From Algorimicrobium algoritergicola (GTDB taxonomy: Bacteria > Bacteroidota > Bacteroidia > Flavobacteriales > Flavobacteriaceae): DNA of 64,000 nt. Shown here piece by piece: positions 8,001 to 17,524 of the stretch. The first letter of the stretch is position 1. Every line of letters begins with the position of its first letter. The notes beneath the pieces were generated by a model. That model was not told the DNA's origin and did no database searches. It worked only from the letters and a program-made list of their open reading frames with translations. The DNA lies in assembly GCF_008086165.1 (NCBI RefSeq), contig NZ_VSKL01000002.1, positions 310,001-374,000 of the forward strand, given 5' to 3'. A program made the translations under genes and the position numbers.

Positions 8001-9009
8001 GTGCTCTAATAAAATCGGTTATTAAATATGTTAGGAGTTTACCCACTTGGGCTTCAGTTTCTGGCGTTGGAGCAGCTTCACAAAGATGAAGATACATGGC
8101 GTGCTTACTTTGTGCTGCAGCATTTAAAAACATTCGTGTTTTACTAACGCTGAATCCGCTGGGTGACATGGCGCTACTTGGTGTATTCTGAATGGCGTCA
8201 CAATCTAATTCAATTCCATAAGGTTTTGAGTTAATGAATTGTAAGGCGCGATTTATTTCGGTTTTAAACTTTAATTCTTTTCGTATTTCAATAGCTTCAA
8301 ACGTATTGAAATCTATATGTAAATTATCTTCTAATTGCTTAAAAATAGCCGCAGACGTATAGTTCTCATGTAATCCGAAAATAAAATATTTTTTCAAAAA
8401 GCCTTCAGAATAAGCATAACTAAAACCGTTACCGCTATGCCTGCCTTCTTCAGTTCTGAAATCCGAATGTGCATCAAAATTAATAACATTTATAGGCTTT
8501 TTCAAGGCTAGTGACGTTCCTTTTATATTTCCGTAAGCATTGTTATGGCCACCACCAACAACAATGGGCGTTTTTCCAGATTTAACAATTGTGGAAATTA
8601 ATTCGGCGACATGGATATCTATTTGCTTTACCAGTTTACGAGATTTCTGAAGATCTTTTGAATTGGTTTGATCGAGTTGTGTAAGCATTTTCATTTCTTC
8701 AGAAAAATCCAAATGTCCTAGAATTAAAACCTTATTAGCATGCGTAAACGCGTTACTTTGAATATTTAACAAAACTTTAAGGCAGGCATTCCAAGCCTTG
8801 GAAGTACCTGATTTTCCTAGGTTAGCAAATACACCAACATCTTCTGGAATTCCAAAAATAATATACTGAACGTCCAAACTTTTAAGTTGCTCGTATATAT
8901 CTGTAAGTTTGGGAATTATAGTAATATGCTCTCCAAATTTGGATTCATCTGGACGCTTATTAATTAGCGAATTGAGGTTTGACTCATTAAATAGTACCAG
9001 TTTATCCAT
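7987..9009 (-). CDS. hutG: Formimidoylglutamase-like arginase/agmatinase-family hydrolase
   Basis: 340 aa. Binuclear-metal ureohydrolase motifs are intact: GGGHNN (about 152-157), NFDAHSDFR (about 175-183) and ELDCDAI (about 263-269). The RHSGNGF and SAMSPSGFS segments resemble Bacteroidota proteins annotated as formimidoylglutamase, which hydrolyses N-formimino-glutamate to glutamate and formamide. Imidazolonepropionase lies 1.6 kb upstream on the same strand, which favours the histidine-degradation reading; arginase or agmatinase activity cannot be excluded from sequence alone. hutH and hutU are not in the window. Confidence 0.75.
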   Translation of the reverse strand: MDKLVLFNESNLNSLINKRPDESKFGEHITIIPKLTDIYEQLKSLDVQYIIFGIPEDVGVFANLGKSGTSKAWNACLKVLLNIQSNAFTHANKVLILGHLDFSEEMKMLTQLDQTNSKDLQKSRKLVKQIDIHVAELISTIVKSGKTPIVVGGGHNNAYGNIKGTSLALKKPINVINFDAHSDFRTEEGRHSGNGFSYAYSEGFLKKYFIFGLHENYTSAAIFKQLEDNLHIDFNTFEAIEIRKELKFKTEINRALQFINSKPYGIELDCDAIQNTPSSAMSPSGFSVSKTRMFLNAAAQSKHAMYLHLCEAAPTPETEAQVGKLLTYLITDFIRAHANT

Positions 9010-9129
9010 AAATGATTTAAAATTTAGATATAAAGTATAAATGTACTTTATATTTGAAACTTTAAAAACAATTGCTTAAAAAAGCACAAAATTAGTAGTA
9101 ACTTTAATTTTTAAAAAACGAATTTATTT

Positions 9130-10014
9130 ATGGAATCTAATAAAAACAGTACAGGATTAAAAGTGGCATTAGGAATTGCCTTGGTTTTATTTGTCGCTAC
9201 AGGAATTTATACTTCCAAACTTTACAACGAAAAAAAGGAAACGGAAACGCAATTATTGCAAGAGAAAGAAATGGTGATGAACGATTTGAGCAATATGGCC
9301 AAGCAATATGATATTGTTATTGGCGATAATACTATTGCAAATGAAAAGTTGGTTGAAGCTAAAGGTCGTATTCAAGGTTTAATTGACTCGCTTAAAGTTT
9401 CTGAAACTAACGTGCAGAGTTTATACCGCTACAAGTCTAAATACACAGCATTACAAAAAGAAATGAATGTGTTATTAACTGAAAATGATAGATTGAAGAT
9501 TGAAAATGAATTGTTAGCAACATCTTTAGATAGTACTAAAATCCGTTTGGAAGAACGTACCATGTTTACTGATTCTTTAATGGTTCAAAATACAGCGTTA
9601 GCTGAAGTGGTTAGTAATGCAGCCGTTTTAGGAGCCGTTAGCTTAAAAGGTTATGGTGTTATTGAAAGGAGTTCAGGAAAATTAATTCCTACTGAAAGCG
9701 CTAGACGTGCTGATAAAATTCGTGTATGTTTTACCGTTCCAAAAAACACGTTAGTACAAGGTGGTGATCAGGAATTATACATTCAAGTTATTGATCCGAA
9801 AAACAATACCATGGGAGCCAATGAGCAAATTGAGTTTGGTGAAAAAGTATTAAACTACAGTCTTGTTAGTAAATTTAATTATGAAAATACGAGTTTAAAT
9901 ATTTGTGAATTTGTTACACCAAATGGTGAGAATAAGTTTGAGAAAGGTCGCTATATGGTTAATGTTTTTAATCAGAAGGATTTAGTAGCGACTTCAGAAT
10001 TTATATTGGACTAA
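9130..10014 (+). CDS. Membrane-anchored coiled-coil envelope protein (unknown)
   Basis: 294 aa. A short N-terminal cytoplasmic stretch and one TM helix (VALGIALVLFVATGIYTSKL) lead into a long heptad-rich coiled coil (about residues 30-160), then a compact beta-rich C-terminal domain (YGVIERSSGKLIPTESARRADK ... CEFVTPNGENKFEKGRYMVNV). Most of the chain is predicted periplasmic. I recognise similar hypothetical proteins in Flavobacteriia but no assigned function. It stands alone, divergent from hutG, and ends at a terminator. A possible -7 box TATATTTG lies at 9049-9056. Confidence 0.8.
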   Translation: MESNKNSTGLKVALGIALVLFVATGIYTSKLYNEKKETETQLLQEKEMVMNDLSNMAKQYDIVIGDNTIANEKLVEAKGRIQGLIDSLKVSETNVQSLYRYKSKYTALQKEMNVLLTENDRLKIENELLATSLDSTKIRLEERTMFTDSLMVQNTALAEVVSNAAVLGAVSLKGYGVIERSSGKLIPTESARRADKIRVCFTVPKNTLVQGGDQELYIQVIDPKNNTMGANEQIEFGEKVLNYSLVSKFNYENTSLNICEFVTPNGENKFEKGRYMVNVFNQKDLVATSEFILD

Positions 10015-10053
10015 AATAAACTAGTAATAGTTTTCCATAGAGCTAATACTAGT

Positions 10054-10087
10054 AAAACCCGAAAGTTTAGGCTTTCGGGTTTTTTTA
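10054..10087. terminator. Convergent terminator
   Basis: AAAACCCGAAAG (10054-10065) pairs with CTTTCGGGTTTT (10072-10083), loop 6 nt, followed by T-run. It serves the coiled-coil gene (+) and probably the transglutaminase-like gene (-). Confidence 0.9.
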
Positions 10088-10092
10088 TTTAA

Positions 10093-10662
10093 TTATTTTG
10101 AAATGCTTTGAATACAGGCTTCTCGGATATTCCAAATGGTTTTAAAATTATAAGTGATTGATTCTGAAATAATCCAGTCTTTTAAATATTCTTGATGGCG
10201 TTTCACTTTATAATCGCCAATTTGATGCGATAAAATTTCTTCTTCAAAAAGTAATGAGGCTTCAAAAGAATTGTGACTTTTGCAGTTTCTCGTCATATCA
10301 ACTATTTCATCATTAATTTTCAAATAACAATGTGCTTCTGGTATATAAGATAATTGCCATTTTTCTAATACCGTTGAAATGCCCTGTGTGTTTTCTTTAC
10401 ACATTTTATAAATACCCATAAAGAGTTTTACATGAGGTTTATTTTCCTGATTTGCCAGTGCAGCTAAAAAGGCATGTTTTGTAGAACACGTTGCTTTTTG
10501 TTCTTTTAATATTAAAGTATAATCGCTTCTATTGCTGTTTCTGCCATATGGTAAATTTTGAACATAGGTAAGCGCATCATTAAAATTAGAAATACCTAAA
10601 TGTATTAGTTCTTGAGATATTACAGATTGTTGTGTTAAATTGAAATTAAACAATTTGTCCAT
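10093..10662 (-). CDS. Transglutaminase-like (papain-fold) protein, unknown role
   Basis: 189 aa with no signal peptide. A transglutaminase-type triad can be read: Cys59 in KATCSTKHAFLAALA (start of the active-site helix), His111 in PEAHCYLKIND and Asp122 in EIVDMTRN, with the expected spacing and order. Its ATG overlaps the 3' end of hutI by 17 nt, so it is translated with imidazolonepropionase, but no role in histidine breakdown is known to me. It could be a peptidase, a transglutaminase or a non-catalytic binding domain. Confidence 0.75.
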   Translation of the reverse strand: MDKLFNFNLTQQSVISQELIHLGISNFNDALTYVQNLPYGRNSNRSDYTLILKEQKATCSTKHAFLAALANQENKPHVKLFMGIYKMCKENTQGISTVLEKWQLSYIPEAHCYLKINDEIVDMTRNCKSHNSFEASLLFEEEILSHQIGDYKVKRHQEYLKDWIISESITYNFKTIWNIREACIQSISK

Positions 10663-11881
10663 TTATCATGACAGTTTCAATATGATTATCACCAAAAGCA
10701 TATGGTAAAAAGGCATAACTTGGAATAGCTTTCGTAATAATAATATTCGCTTTTTTTCCACGTGTTATACTTCCGTACATAGAGCTAATTCCCATAGCAT
10801 AAGCACCATTTATTGTAGCTGCGTTTATGGCTTCTTCTGGTGTTAATTTCATTTTTATACATGCCGTACTGACCACAAAATTCATATTTCCGCTAGGGGT
10901 GGAGCCTGGGTTATAATCTGAAGCTAATGCTAGTGGTAATCCGGCGTCAATTAATTGACGTCCTGGTGTGTAAGGGATGCTTAAGAAATAGGAGCAAGAA
11001 GGTAGCGCTACTGGCATGGTATTACCTGTTTTCAGCATGGCAATATCGCTTTCGTTTAATTCTTCCAAATGATCTACGGAAAGAGCTTGATTATTTACAG
11101 CTACTTCAATACCACCAAAGGCATTGAATTGATTTACATGAATTTTAGGAATTAATCCATGTGATTTACCAGCTTTTAATATGCGTTCTGTATCGATTAA
11201 ATCGAAATAACCTTTTTCGCAAAACACATCAATATATGTTGCTAATTGCTCTTTGGCAACTTTTGGAATCATCTCATTAATAACTAAATCAACGAAACCT
11301 TCTTTATTGTCTTTATAGTCTTTTGGAACTGCGTGTGCTGCTAAAAGTGTTGCTTTGACTTTTAGAGGAAAATCTTGTTTTAATCGCTTGATAACCCGAA
11401 GCATTTTTAATTCGGCTTCTACTGTTAGTCCATAGCCAGATTTAATTTCTATGGCACCAGTACCTAATTTCATAACAGCTTTTAATCGCTTAACAGATTG
11501 TTCATATAAATTGTCTTCACTGGTTTGTTGTAATTTTTCTGCAGAATTCAAAATACCACCACCACGATTGGCAATGTCCTCATAACTTAAGCCATTAATT
11601 CTATCAACAAATTCCTGTTCTCTATTTCCGGCATAAACTAGGTGTGTGTGGGAATCGCACCAAGTCGGTAAAACCACTTTTCCTGTGGCATCAATCACTG
11701 TATCAGCTTCAATATTTTTACAATCTTCCATATTGCCATACCCTACAATGGTATCATCATCTATTAAAAGATAGGCGTTTTTAATGGTTGGTAGCTGCTT
11801 CATGTCTTTTCCAGAAACCTTTAAAATGTTTGTGTCTCTAACCTGAAGTAATTCTTGAATGTTTGTAATTAATGTCGTCAC
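10646..11881 (-). CDS. hutI: Imidazolonepropionase
   Basis: 411 aa amidohydrolase. The start is a GTG at 11881; no ATG occurs upstream in frame before the sequence becomes non-coding. The metal motif DSHTHLVYAGNREQEF lies at residues 76-91, followed by ANRGGGILNSAEKL, AIEIKSGYGL, ATLLAAHAVP, VDHLEEL and ALASDYNPGSTPSGNM, all HutI hallmarks. It hydrolyses 4-imidazolone-5-propanoate to N-formimino-L-glutamate in histidine degradation, in the cytosol. The product is the substrate of the HutG-like enzyme encoded downstream. Confidence 0.95.
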   Translation of the reverse strand: MTTLITNIQELLQVRDTNILKVSGKDMKQLPTIKNAYLLIDDDTIVGYGNMEDCKNIEADTVIDATGKVVLPTWCDSHTHLVYAGNREQEFVDRINGLSYEDIANRGGGILNSAEKLQQTSEDNLYEQSVKRLKAVMKLGTGAIEIKSGYGLTVEAELKMLRVIKRLKQDFPLKVKATLLAAHAVPKDYKDNKEGFVDLVINEMIPKVAKEQLATYIDVFCEKGYFDLIDTERILKAGKSHGLIPKIHVNQFNAFGGIEVAVNNQALSVDHLEELNESDIAMLKTGNTMPVALPSCSYFLSIPYTPGRQLIDAGLPLALASDYNPGSTPSGNMNFVVSTACIKMKLTPEEAINAATINGAYAMGISSMYGSITRGKKANIIITKAIPSYAFLPYAFGDNHIETVMINGQIV

Positions 11882-11923
11882 GATAGTAGTTTTTTCAAAG
11901 TTGCTTAAATTTTGGGTAATAAA

Positions 11924-11955
11924 AAAACGCTAGCAAAAATTATTACTAGCGTTTT
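11924..11955. terminator. Hairpin terminator between the FG-GAP protein gene and hutI
   Basis: AAAACGCTAG (11924-11933) pairs with CTAGCGTTTT (11946-11955). It lies downstream of the FG-GAP gene on the minus strand (A-run at 11921-11927 gives the U-tract). Confidence 0.8.
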
Positions 11956-11978
11956 AGAAATTATAAGTTGACGTTTTG

Positions 11979-13412
11979 TTATTGCTTTACAAATTTGAAT
12001 GTTTTGTCTGAATTTTCAACCTTTAAAAGGTATACGCCATTTGTAAGTATGGAAACGTCTAAGGTATTATTCAAAACCGTTGTATTTAGAACCTCTTTAC
12101 CTAAAATATTATATGCCAGTATTTTGAAAGGCTCTTGATTTGTTGTTTTAAAATTTAAGGTATTAGAAGTTGGATTTGGATAGATACCAAATGTATTAAC
12201 TTGAAATTCTGGTGTACTTAACGTAAACAAATCATTCTTAAAAATAAATACGGTATCATTCCAATAACTAATACTGGCAATATCTAAATCACCATCATTA
12301 TCAAAATCTTGGATTTCAATATCATAAGTTGTTGGACCCGAATCATCAATCATAATTTCACTTCCCAAGCCACCTGTCGCATCACTTGTAAACCAAATTA
12401 AGTCATTATCACTAATTCTACCATTGGCAACAACCAAATCATTGAAAGAGTCGTTATTAAAATCGGCAACACCTATGGCTGCGGTTTTAACTATGCTGGT
12501 TGCAATAGTAGTTTCGGTAAATGTGGTGCCCGTTCCACTAGCATCATTTGAATACCAAGCAATTGCTGGGTTTGCTCCTGGGTTATTGTCAGATTTTACA
12601 ATGTCAAGATTAGAATCATCATTGATATCTGCAAATATAACTGAAAACAAAAATCCATTTCCGGTATCCACATTATTTGTATAAGCTGCAAATGGTACGT
12701 TTCCAGAACCATCTAGACCATCTGGAATAAAACGATTATCATACAATTTAACATCGCCATTTCCAGTAAAACCAACAACAACATCTAAATCACCATCACC
12801 ATCAAAATCAGCTATATCCATGGTTCCAGGACTACTTCCAGGAGTTACCGGAACTACATAACGAAGTGTACCAAAAGTACCATCGCCATTTCCTAAAAAG
12901 TAAACCACACTATGGCCATCATACGCAGTGACTACAAGATCTAAATAGCCATTTACATCATTATCAATGTTAGCAGCTATAACCGTTCCTGCACCAGCAA
13001 TACTAGATGAAATAGTTACAGCAGGTTCAAAGGTATCGTCACCATTATTTTCAAACCAAACTAAATTACCACCAACATAACTTGCTGCTATAATATCGTT
13101 ATCACCATCACCATTTATATCGGCAATTGTTAATCCTTCAACGTAAGATAAAGCGTTAGGTGCTACCGCAGATAAAATTATTCCAGCTGCAAATGTACCG
13201 TCGCCATTGTTTTTATACCAGGTTACTTCACCAGTAACATCGGATCCGACAGCCAAATCTAAATAGGCATCGCCATCTAAATAACCGGAGGCAATAGTAT
13301 ACGGTTCTGCACTTGTGCTAGCATCTATTGTGCTTTTTACAAATGTTATTTGTGCATTTACAGTTAAACTCATAAAAAGTAAGCCTGTAAATAAGAGTAA
13401 TTTTTGTTTCAT
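11979..13412 (-). CDS. Secreted FG-GAP/VCBS repeat protein with type IX sorting domain
   Basis: 477 aa. Signal peptide MKQKLLLFTGLLFMSLTVNA. About seven FG-GAP-type repeats carry Asp-rich calcium loops, for example DINGDGDND, DFDGDGDLDVVVG, DINDDSNLD, DFNNDSFND and DFDNDGDLD, spaced about 50-60 residues apart; together they should form an integrin-like beta-propeller. The last 70 residues are a Por-type sorting domain (FGIYPNPTSNTLNF ... YNILGKEVL ... GVYLLKVE), so it is a T9SS cargo, secreted or surface-attached. No catalytic domain is visible. Ligand unknown. Confidence 0.92.
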   Translation of the reverse strand: MKQKLLLFTGLLFMSLTVNAQITFVKSTIDASTSAEPYTIASGYLDGDAYLDLAVGSDVTGEVTWYKNNGDGTFAAGIILSAVAPNALSYVEGLTIADINGDGDNDIIAASYVGGNLVWFENNGDDTFEPAVTISSSIAGAGTVIAANIDNDVNGYLDLVVTAYDGHSVVYFLGNGDGTFGTLRYVVPVTPGSSPGTMDIADFDGDGDLDVVVGFTGNGDVKLYDNRFIPDGLDGSGNVPFAAYTNNVDTGNGFLFSVIFADINDDSNLDIVKSDNNPGANPAIAWYSNDASGTGTTFTETTIATSIVKTAAIGVADFNNDSFNDLVVANGRISDNDLIWFTSDATGGLGSEIMIDDSGPTTYDIEIQDFDNDGDLDIASISYWNDTVFIFKNDLFTLSTPEFQVNTFGIYPNPTSNTLNFKTTNQEPFKILAYNILGKEVLNTTVLNNTLDVSILTNGVYLLKVENSDKTFKFVKQ

Positions 13413-13452
13413 GTTTTTAAAATTTGTTATTAATAGCGTAATATATTGATTT

Positions 13453-14853
13453 TTATTTGTTTATGCTGCCCACCATGTCCTCTGGTTTTACCCAAGCATC
13501 ATAATCTTCAGCAGTTACATAGCCTAAATTAACAGCTTCTTCTTTTAAAGTTGTACCGTTGGTGTGAGCTGTATTTGCAATTTCCGCAGCTTTATAATAG
13601 CCTATTTTGGTATTTAAAGCGGTAACTAGCATTAATGAATTATTTAATAATTTTTTAATAACATCGTGGTTAGGTTCGATGCCTTGTGCACAATGCTCAT
13701 CAAAACTCATGCAAGCATCACCAAGTAATTGTGCGGATTGTAAAACATTGGCAGCCATCATTGGTTTGTAAACATTTAATTCATAATGACCTTGCATGCC
13801 ACCAATTGTAACAGCCACGTCGTTACCCATAACTTGAGCACACACCATAGTTAATGCTTCGCATTGCGTTGGATTTACTTTTCCTGGCATAATAGAACTT
13901 CCTGGTTCGTTTGCTGGAATATTGATTTCACCAATTCCTGAACGTGGTCCTGAAGCCATCATTCGAATATCATTGGCAATTTTATTTAAAGAAACGGCTA
14001 ATTGTTTTAATGCGCCATGCGTTTCGACTAAAGCATCGTGAGCTGCTAAAGCTTCAAACTTATTAGGCGCTGTTATAAAAGGTAAATCGGTAAAATCAGC
14101 GATGTATTTCGCTACTAACTCTGAATAGCCTTCAGGTGTATTTAATCCTGTCCCTACGGCTGTGCCACCAAGCGCTAATTCTGATAAATGCGGTAACGTG
14201 TGTTCCACAGCCTTTAAACCATGATCTAATTGGGACACATATCCAGAAAATTCCTGACCTAAAGTTAAAGGTGTAGCATCCATTAAATGGGTACGTCCAA
14301 TTTTTACAACATCATGAAAAGCTAATGATTTTTTATGAAGTGTATTTCGTAATTGTATAACACCATGAATCGTGTGTTCCACTATTTTCTTGTAAGCTGC
14401 AATGTGCATGCCTGTTGGAAAGGTGTCATTAGACGATTGGGATTTATTGACATCATCATTTGGTTGAATGGTTTTTTCACCTTCACCAATGGTTTTACCA
14501 GCAATTTGATGTGCTCTATTGGCAATAACCTCATTAACATTCATATTACTTTGCGTTCCAGAACCTGTTTGCCAAATAACCAATGGAAACTGGTCGTCGT
14601 GTTTGCCTTCTAAAATTTCTTCACATACTTGTGCAATTAGATCGCGTTTTTCTTCAGCAAGCACACCTAATTCACAATTTGTATATGCAGCTGCTTTTTT
14701 TAAGTAAGCAAAACCGTAAACAATTTCTAATGGCATAGATGCAGGTGCACCAATTTTAAAGTTGTTTCTTGAGCGTTCTGTTTGCGCTCCCCAAAGTTTG
14801 TCCGCAGGCACTTTAACGTCGCCCATGGTATCTTTTTCTATTCTAAAAGTCAT
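13453..14853 (-). CDS. fumC: Fumarate hydratase, class II
   Basis: 466 aa, the normal length. Contains the superfamily signature [12 protein letters not shown]-terminal [23 protein letters not shown], active-site [13 protein letters not shown] and SSNDTFPT. It interconverts fumarate and malate in the TCA cycle as an iron-free, heat-stable homotetramer. Monocistronic on the minus strand. A TAATTTTG -7-like box lies upstream at 14889-14896 on the minus strand. Confidence 0.97.
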   Translation of the reverse strand: MTFRIEKDTMGDVKVPADKLWGAQTERSRNNFKIGAPASMPLEIVYGFAYLKKAAAYTNCELGVLAEEKRDLIAQVCEEILEGKHDDQFPLVIWQTGSGTQSNMNVNEVIANRAHQIAGKTIGEGEKTIQPNDDVNKSQSSNDTFPTGMHIAAYKKIVEHTIHGVIQLRNTLHKKSLAFHDVVKIGRTHLMDATPLTLGQEFSGYVSQLDHGLKAVEHTLPHLSELALGGTAVGTGLNTPEGYSELVAKYIADFTDLPFITAPNKFEALAAHDALVETHGALKQLAVSLNKIANDIRMMASGPRSGIGEINIPANEPGSSIMPGKVNPTQCEALTMVCAQVMGNDVAVTIGGMQGHYELNVYKPMMAANVLQSAQLLGDACMSFDEHCAQGIEPNHDVIKKLLNNSLMLVTALNTKIGYYKAAEIANTAHTNGTTLKEEAVNLGYVTAEDYDAWVKPEDMVGSINK

Positions 14854-15011
14854 GATATATATAAATTGAAATAAAATTAGTTGTTCTGCAAAATTACGAT
14901 TTTATGACTAAAACCAGTAGCTGTAAAAGGGTTATTTGTTATAAAATATTGAGTTTAATATTCCTAATGAATAAAAAATGTTACTTTTAAGTATAACGAT
15001 TCCATGCTTTT

Positions 15012-16319
15012 ATGAAAAATAACACAAATTCTAATGCTAAAATAAGTTTACGGGAAGCTATATCTATTGGAATAGGTGGTATGGTAGGTGGTGGTATTTT
15101 TGCGGTGTTAGGCTTGGCCGTTTCATTAGCACAAGGCGGCACACCAATTGCATTCCTTTTTGCAGGAATTATAGCGAGTTTAACAGCCTATAGTTATTCA
15201 AAATTATCATTAGCATTTCCTGATAGAGGCGGCACTGTTAAGTTTATAAATCAGGGTTTTGGAAAAACTGTTTTTAGTGGCGCAATCAATAATTTGTTGT
15301 GGGTGAGTTATATTATTATGCTTTCGCTTTATGCTTCTGCTTTTGGATCTTATGCGCCTAATTTATTTGAAATTACTGGAGATTCTTCATTGGATTCGCA
15401 TGTATACTTAAGTGGAATTATAATTATAGCGACTATTATAAATTACTACAGTATTGCAGTGGTAAGTAGGATAGAATCTTATGCCGTTATAATAAAACTA
15501 ATTATATTACTAGGTTTTATAGTTGTTGGTCTATATGGGTTATTTGGTAATCCAAATGTTGAGCAACTATCGGTTTCTAATTGGGAGAGTCCACTTTTAT
15601 TATTAACGGGATGGATGGTTATTTTTGTAGCTTATGAAGGTTTTGAACTTATTGCCAATGCTGCACCAGATATTATTAATCCAGAAATTAATATTCCTAA
15701 AGCTTATAATTATTCCGTTTGGTTTGTGGTTTTTCTGTATGTTATTATTGCAATAGTAACAGTAGGTTCTTTGCCTTTCGAAACCATAGCAAAGGCAGAA
15801 GATTATGTGTTAGCTGAAGCAGCCAAGCCCATGCTTGGTAAAGTAGGATTTACCATTATTACGGTAGCTGCTTTAATTTCAACTTTTTCGGCAATAAACG
15901 CATCCCTTTATGGTGGCAGTCGTGTGAGTTTTGAAGTTGCGGAAGATGATGAATTACCACATCACTTAACTAGTAAACTGTGGAATCAGCCTATTGGATT
16001 ACTTATTACTGCGGTGTTAACCTTATTGATAGCAAATACTTTAGAGCTTGAAAGTATTTCTACTGCTGGAAGCGCAGGATTTTTATTAATTTTTGCCATT
16101 GTAAATTATGTGGCTTTTAAATTATCGAATCAAATAAAAGGGAAAAAATTAATTCCCTTAATAGGATTTCTAATGTGTTCGATAGCTTTTGTTACTTTAA
16201 TCATTCAACAATTTCAATCAAATCTGGTTGGAGTAGTAGTCATTCTGGCTATTATATTTGGTTGTTTTGCTTTTGAATATCTTTATAAGAAACAGGAATC
16301 TATTAAAAAAAACATTTAA
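15012..16319 (+). CDS. APC-family amino-acid permease
   Basis: 435 aa, about 12 hydrophobic helices. The N-terminal ISIGIGGMVGGGIFAVLG is the APC substrate-backbone motif G[SIV]G.[MI][VI]G.GIF; the helix-6 region contains GWMVIFVAYEGFELIANAAPDI. It imports or exchanges an amino acid or amine across the inner membrane. Closest to the poorly characterised APC subfamily found widely in bacteria; substrate not predictable. It starts 158 nt from the divergent fumC start. Confidence 0.92.
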   Translation: MKNNTNSNAKISLREAISIGIGGMVGGGIFAVLGLAVSLAQGGTPIAFLFAGIIASLTAYSYSKLSLAFPDRGGTVKFINQGFGKTVFSGAINNLLWVSYIIMLSLYASAFGSYAPNLFEITGDSSLDSHVYLSGIIIIATIINYYSIAVVSRIESYAVIIKLIILLGFIVVGLYGLFGNPNVEQLSVSNWESPLLLLTGWMVIFVAYEGFELIANAAPDIINPEINIPKAYNYSVWFVVFLYVIIAIVTVGSLPFETIAKAEDYVLAEAAKPMLGKVGFTIITVAALISTFSAINASLYGGSRVSFEVAEDDELPHHLTSKLWNQPIGLLITAVLTLLIANTLELESISTAGSAGFLLIFAIVNYVAFKLSNQIKGKKLIPLIGFLMCSIAFVTLIIQQFQSNLVGVVVILAIIFGCFAFEYLYKKQESIKKNI

Positions 16320-16381
16320 GGTATTCTTAAATTTTAATTTAAAAGGTGCTTCTTTGTTTAGTAATCAAAATAAAATAATTG

Positions 16382-17428
16382 ATGATTAAAAATTTACTCG
16401 TAGTAGTTGTATTCCTATTTGCTAACAATTTACTCTCTCAAACAGTGGATGTTGTAACCGGATTAGATCATCCAATTGGAATTGCCATAAGTGGTGATGA
16501 GATATTTATTGCGGAACATTCAGGCGTAATATCTAAAGCTGATATATCTATTAGTAACCCTGTGAAGGAAGATATAGTTACTAATTTAACATATCCGCGG
16601 GCTGTTTGTTTAGTTGGTAATGAACTGTACTTTGCAACGCAACATTTATGGAAAATAAATATTAATGATCCTAATCCTACAGAAACACGCGTAATTTACT
16701 CCAACAGCCCGCGAGCATTAATAGCTACAGAAAATGAACTATTTATTTCAGGTGAAGATAGAATTTCGAAAATTGATTTAAATGCTGCCAATCCATATTC
16801 TGTAATAGTTGTTCAGAATATTGAAGCGCGAATTTTAGCTTTCGCCTTAAAAGGAGAAGAGTTATATTTTGGCTACGCTAATAAAGTTTCAAAAATTAAT
16901 ATTACAGACGCTAATCCGGTAATTGAGGACGTCATTTCAGATTTCGAATCCAATATTTATTCGCTAGCGTTTTTTGAAGATACCTTAATTGTAGGTTTGG
17001 GATTATATTATAAATTGCTGACCGTAGATATGAATGATTCTGTTTTAGTAGCGGAAGAATTTTTATCTAATTTGAGTGGTCAGCCTTTAAACTTGTTAGT
17101 CCATAATAACGCGCTTTTTATTGCTGGTGGTCAAGGAGATAAAATTTTTAAAGTGGAAAATCTGGGAACTTTGTTGAGTATTAAAGATAATAAGCCTGTT
17201 ATAATGCCAAGAATATATCCAAATCCTACCACGCAGTTTATTCAGTTTTCAGGTTTGCAGGAAGAAAAACAATTCGAACTATACAATATTAATGGTGCTA
17301 AAGTGCTTAATGGAACTGTAAAGGCTAACAGCCAAATAAATATGAGTAGTTTAAGTGCAGGACTTTATTATTTAAAATTAGAGGGACTTTTACAAAATGA
17401 AACATTCTTAAAAGTTATTAAACACTAG
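16382..17428 (+). CDS. Secreted beta-propeller-like protein with type IX sorting domain
   Basis: 348 aa from ATG 16382 (a TTG immediately before it, 16379, is in frame). Signal peptide MIKNLLVVVVFLFANNLLS. The body is a repeated beta unit: KADISISNPVKEDIV, KININDPNPTETRVI, KIDLNAANPYSVIVV and KINITDANPVIEDVI recur about every 42-45 residues, suggesting a small beta-propeller. The C-terminal 75 residues are a T9SS sorting domain (PRIYPNPTTQFIQF ... YNINGAKVL ... SAGLYYLKLEG). Exported to the cell surface or medium; no enzyme motif seen. Confidence 0.88.
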   Translation: MIKNLLVVVVFLFANNLLSQTVDVVTGLDHPIGIAISGDEIFIAEHSGVISKADISISNPVKEDIVTNLTYPRAVCLVGNELYFATQHLWKININDPNPTETRVIYSNSPRALIATENELFISGEDRISKIDLNAANPYSVIVVQNIEARILAFALKGEELYFGYANKVSKINITDANPVIEDVISDFESNIYSLAFFEDTLIVGLGLYYKLLTVDMNDSVLVAEEFLSNLSGQPLNLLVHNNALFIAGGQGDKIFKVENLGTLLSIKDNKPVIMPRIYPNPTTQFIQFSGLQEEKQFELYNINGAKVLNGTVKANSQINMSSLSAGLYYLKLEGLLQNETFLKVIKH

Positions 17429-17463
17429 AAAATAAAAGATGTTAATAAATCTTGAATTTACTG

Positions 17464-17494
17464 TTGTGTAAAAAAAGCATTTCATGTATATTTG
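17464..17494 (+). promoter_or_regulatory. Promoter of the 59-aa membrane protein gene
   Basis: TTG at 17464-17466, 20-nt spacer, TATATTTG at 17487-17494. Matches the Bacteroidota consensus and lies 31 nt before the ATG at 17525. Confidence 0.7.
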
Positions 17495-17524
17495 CCATAG
17501 TTATCTATAAAAGAAATTTTTATT

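Noticed and set aside
7987-8013. Shared 15-nt string (CATGTGCTCTAATAA) at 7998 and 59192
   Set aside because: One copy is inside coding sequence, the other before a start codon; no further similarity and no dispersed-repeat character. Taken as chance in AT-rich DNA.
13453-14853. Reading fumC as aspartate ammonia-lyase or argininosuccinate lyase, which share the [11 protein letters not shown] signature
   Set aside because: N-terminal [23 protein letters not shown] and [13 protein letters not shown] are fumarase-specific in form.
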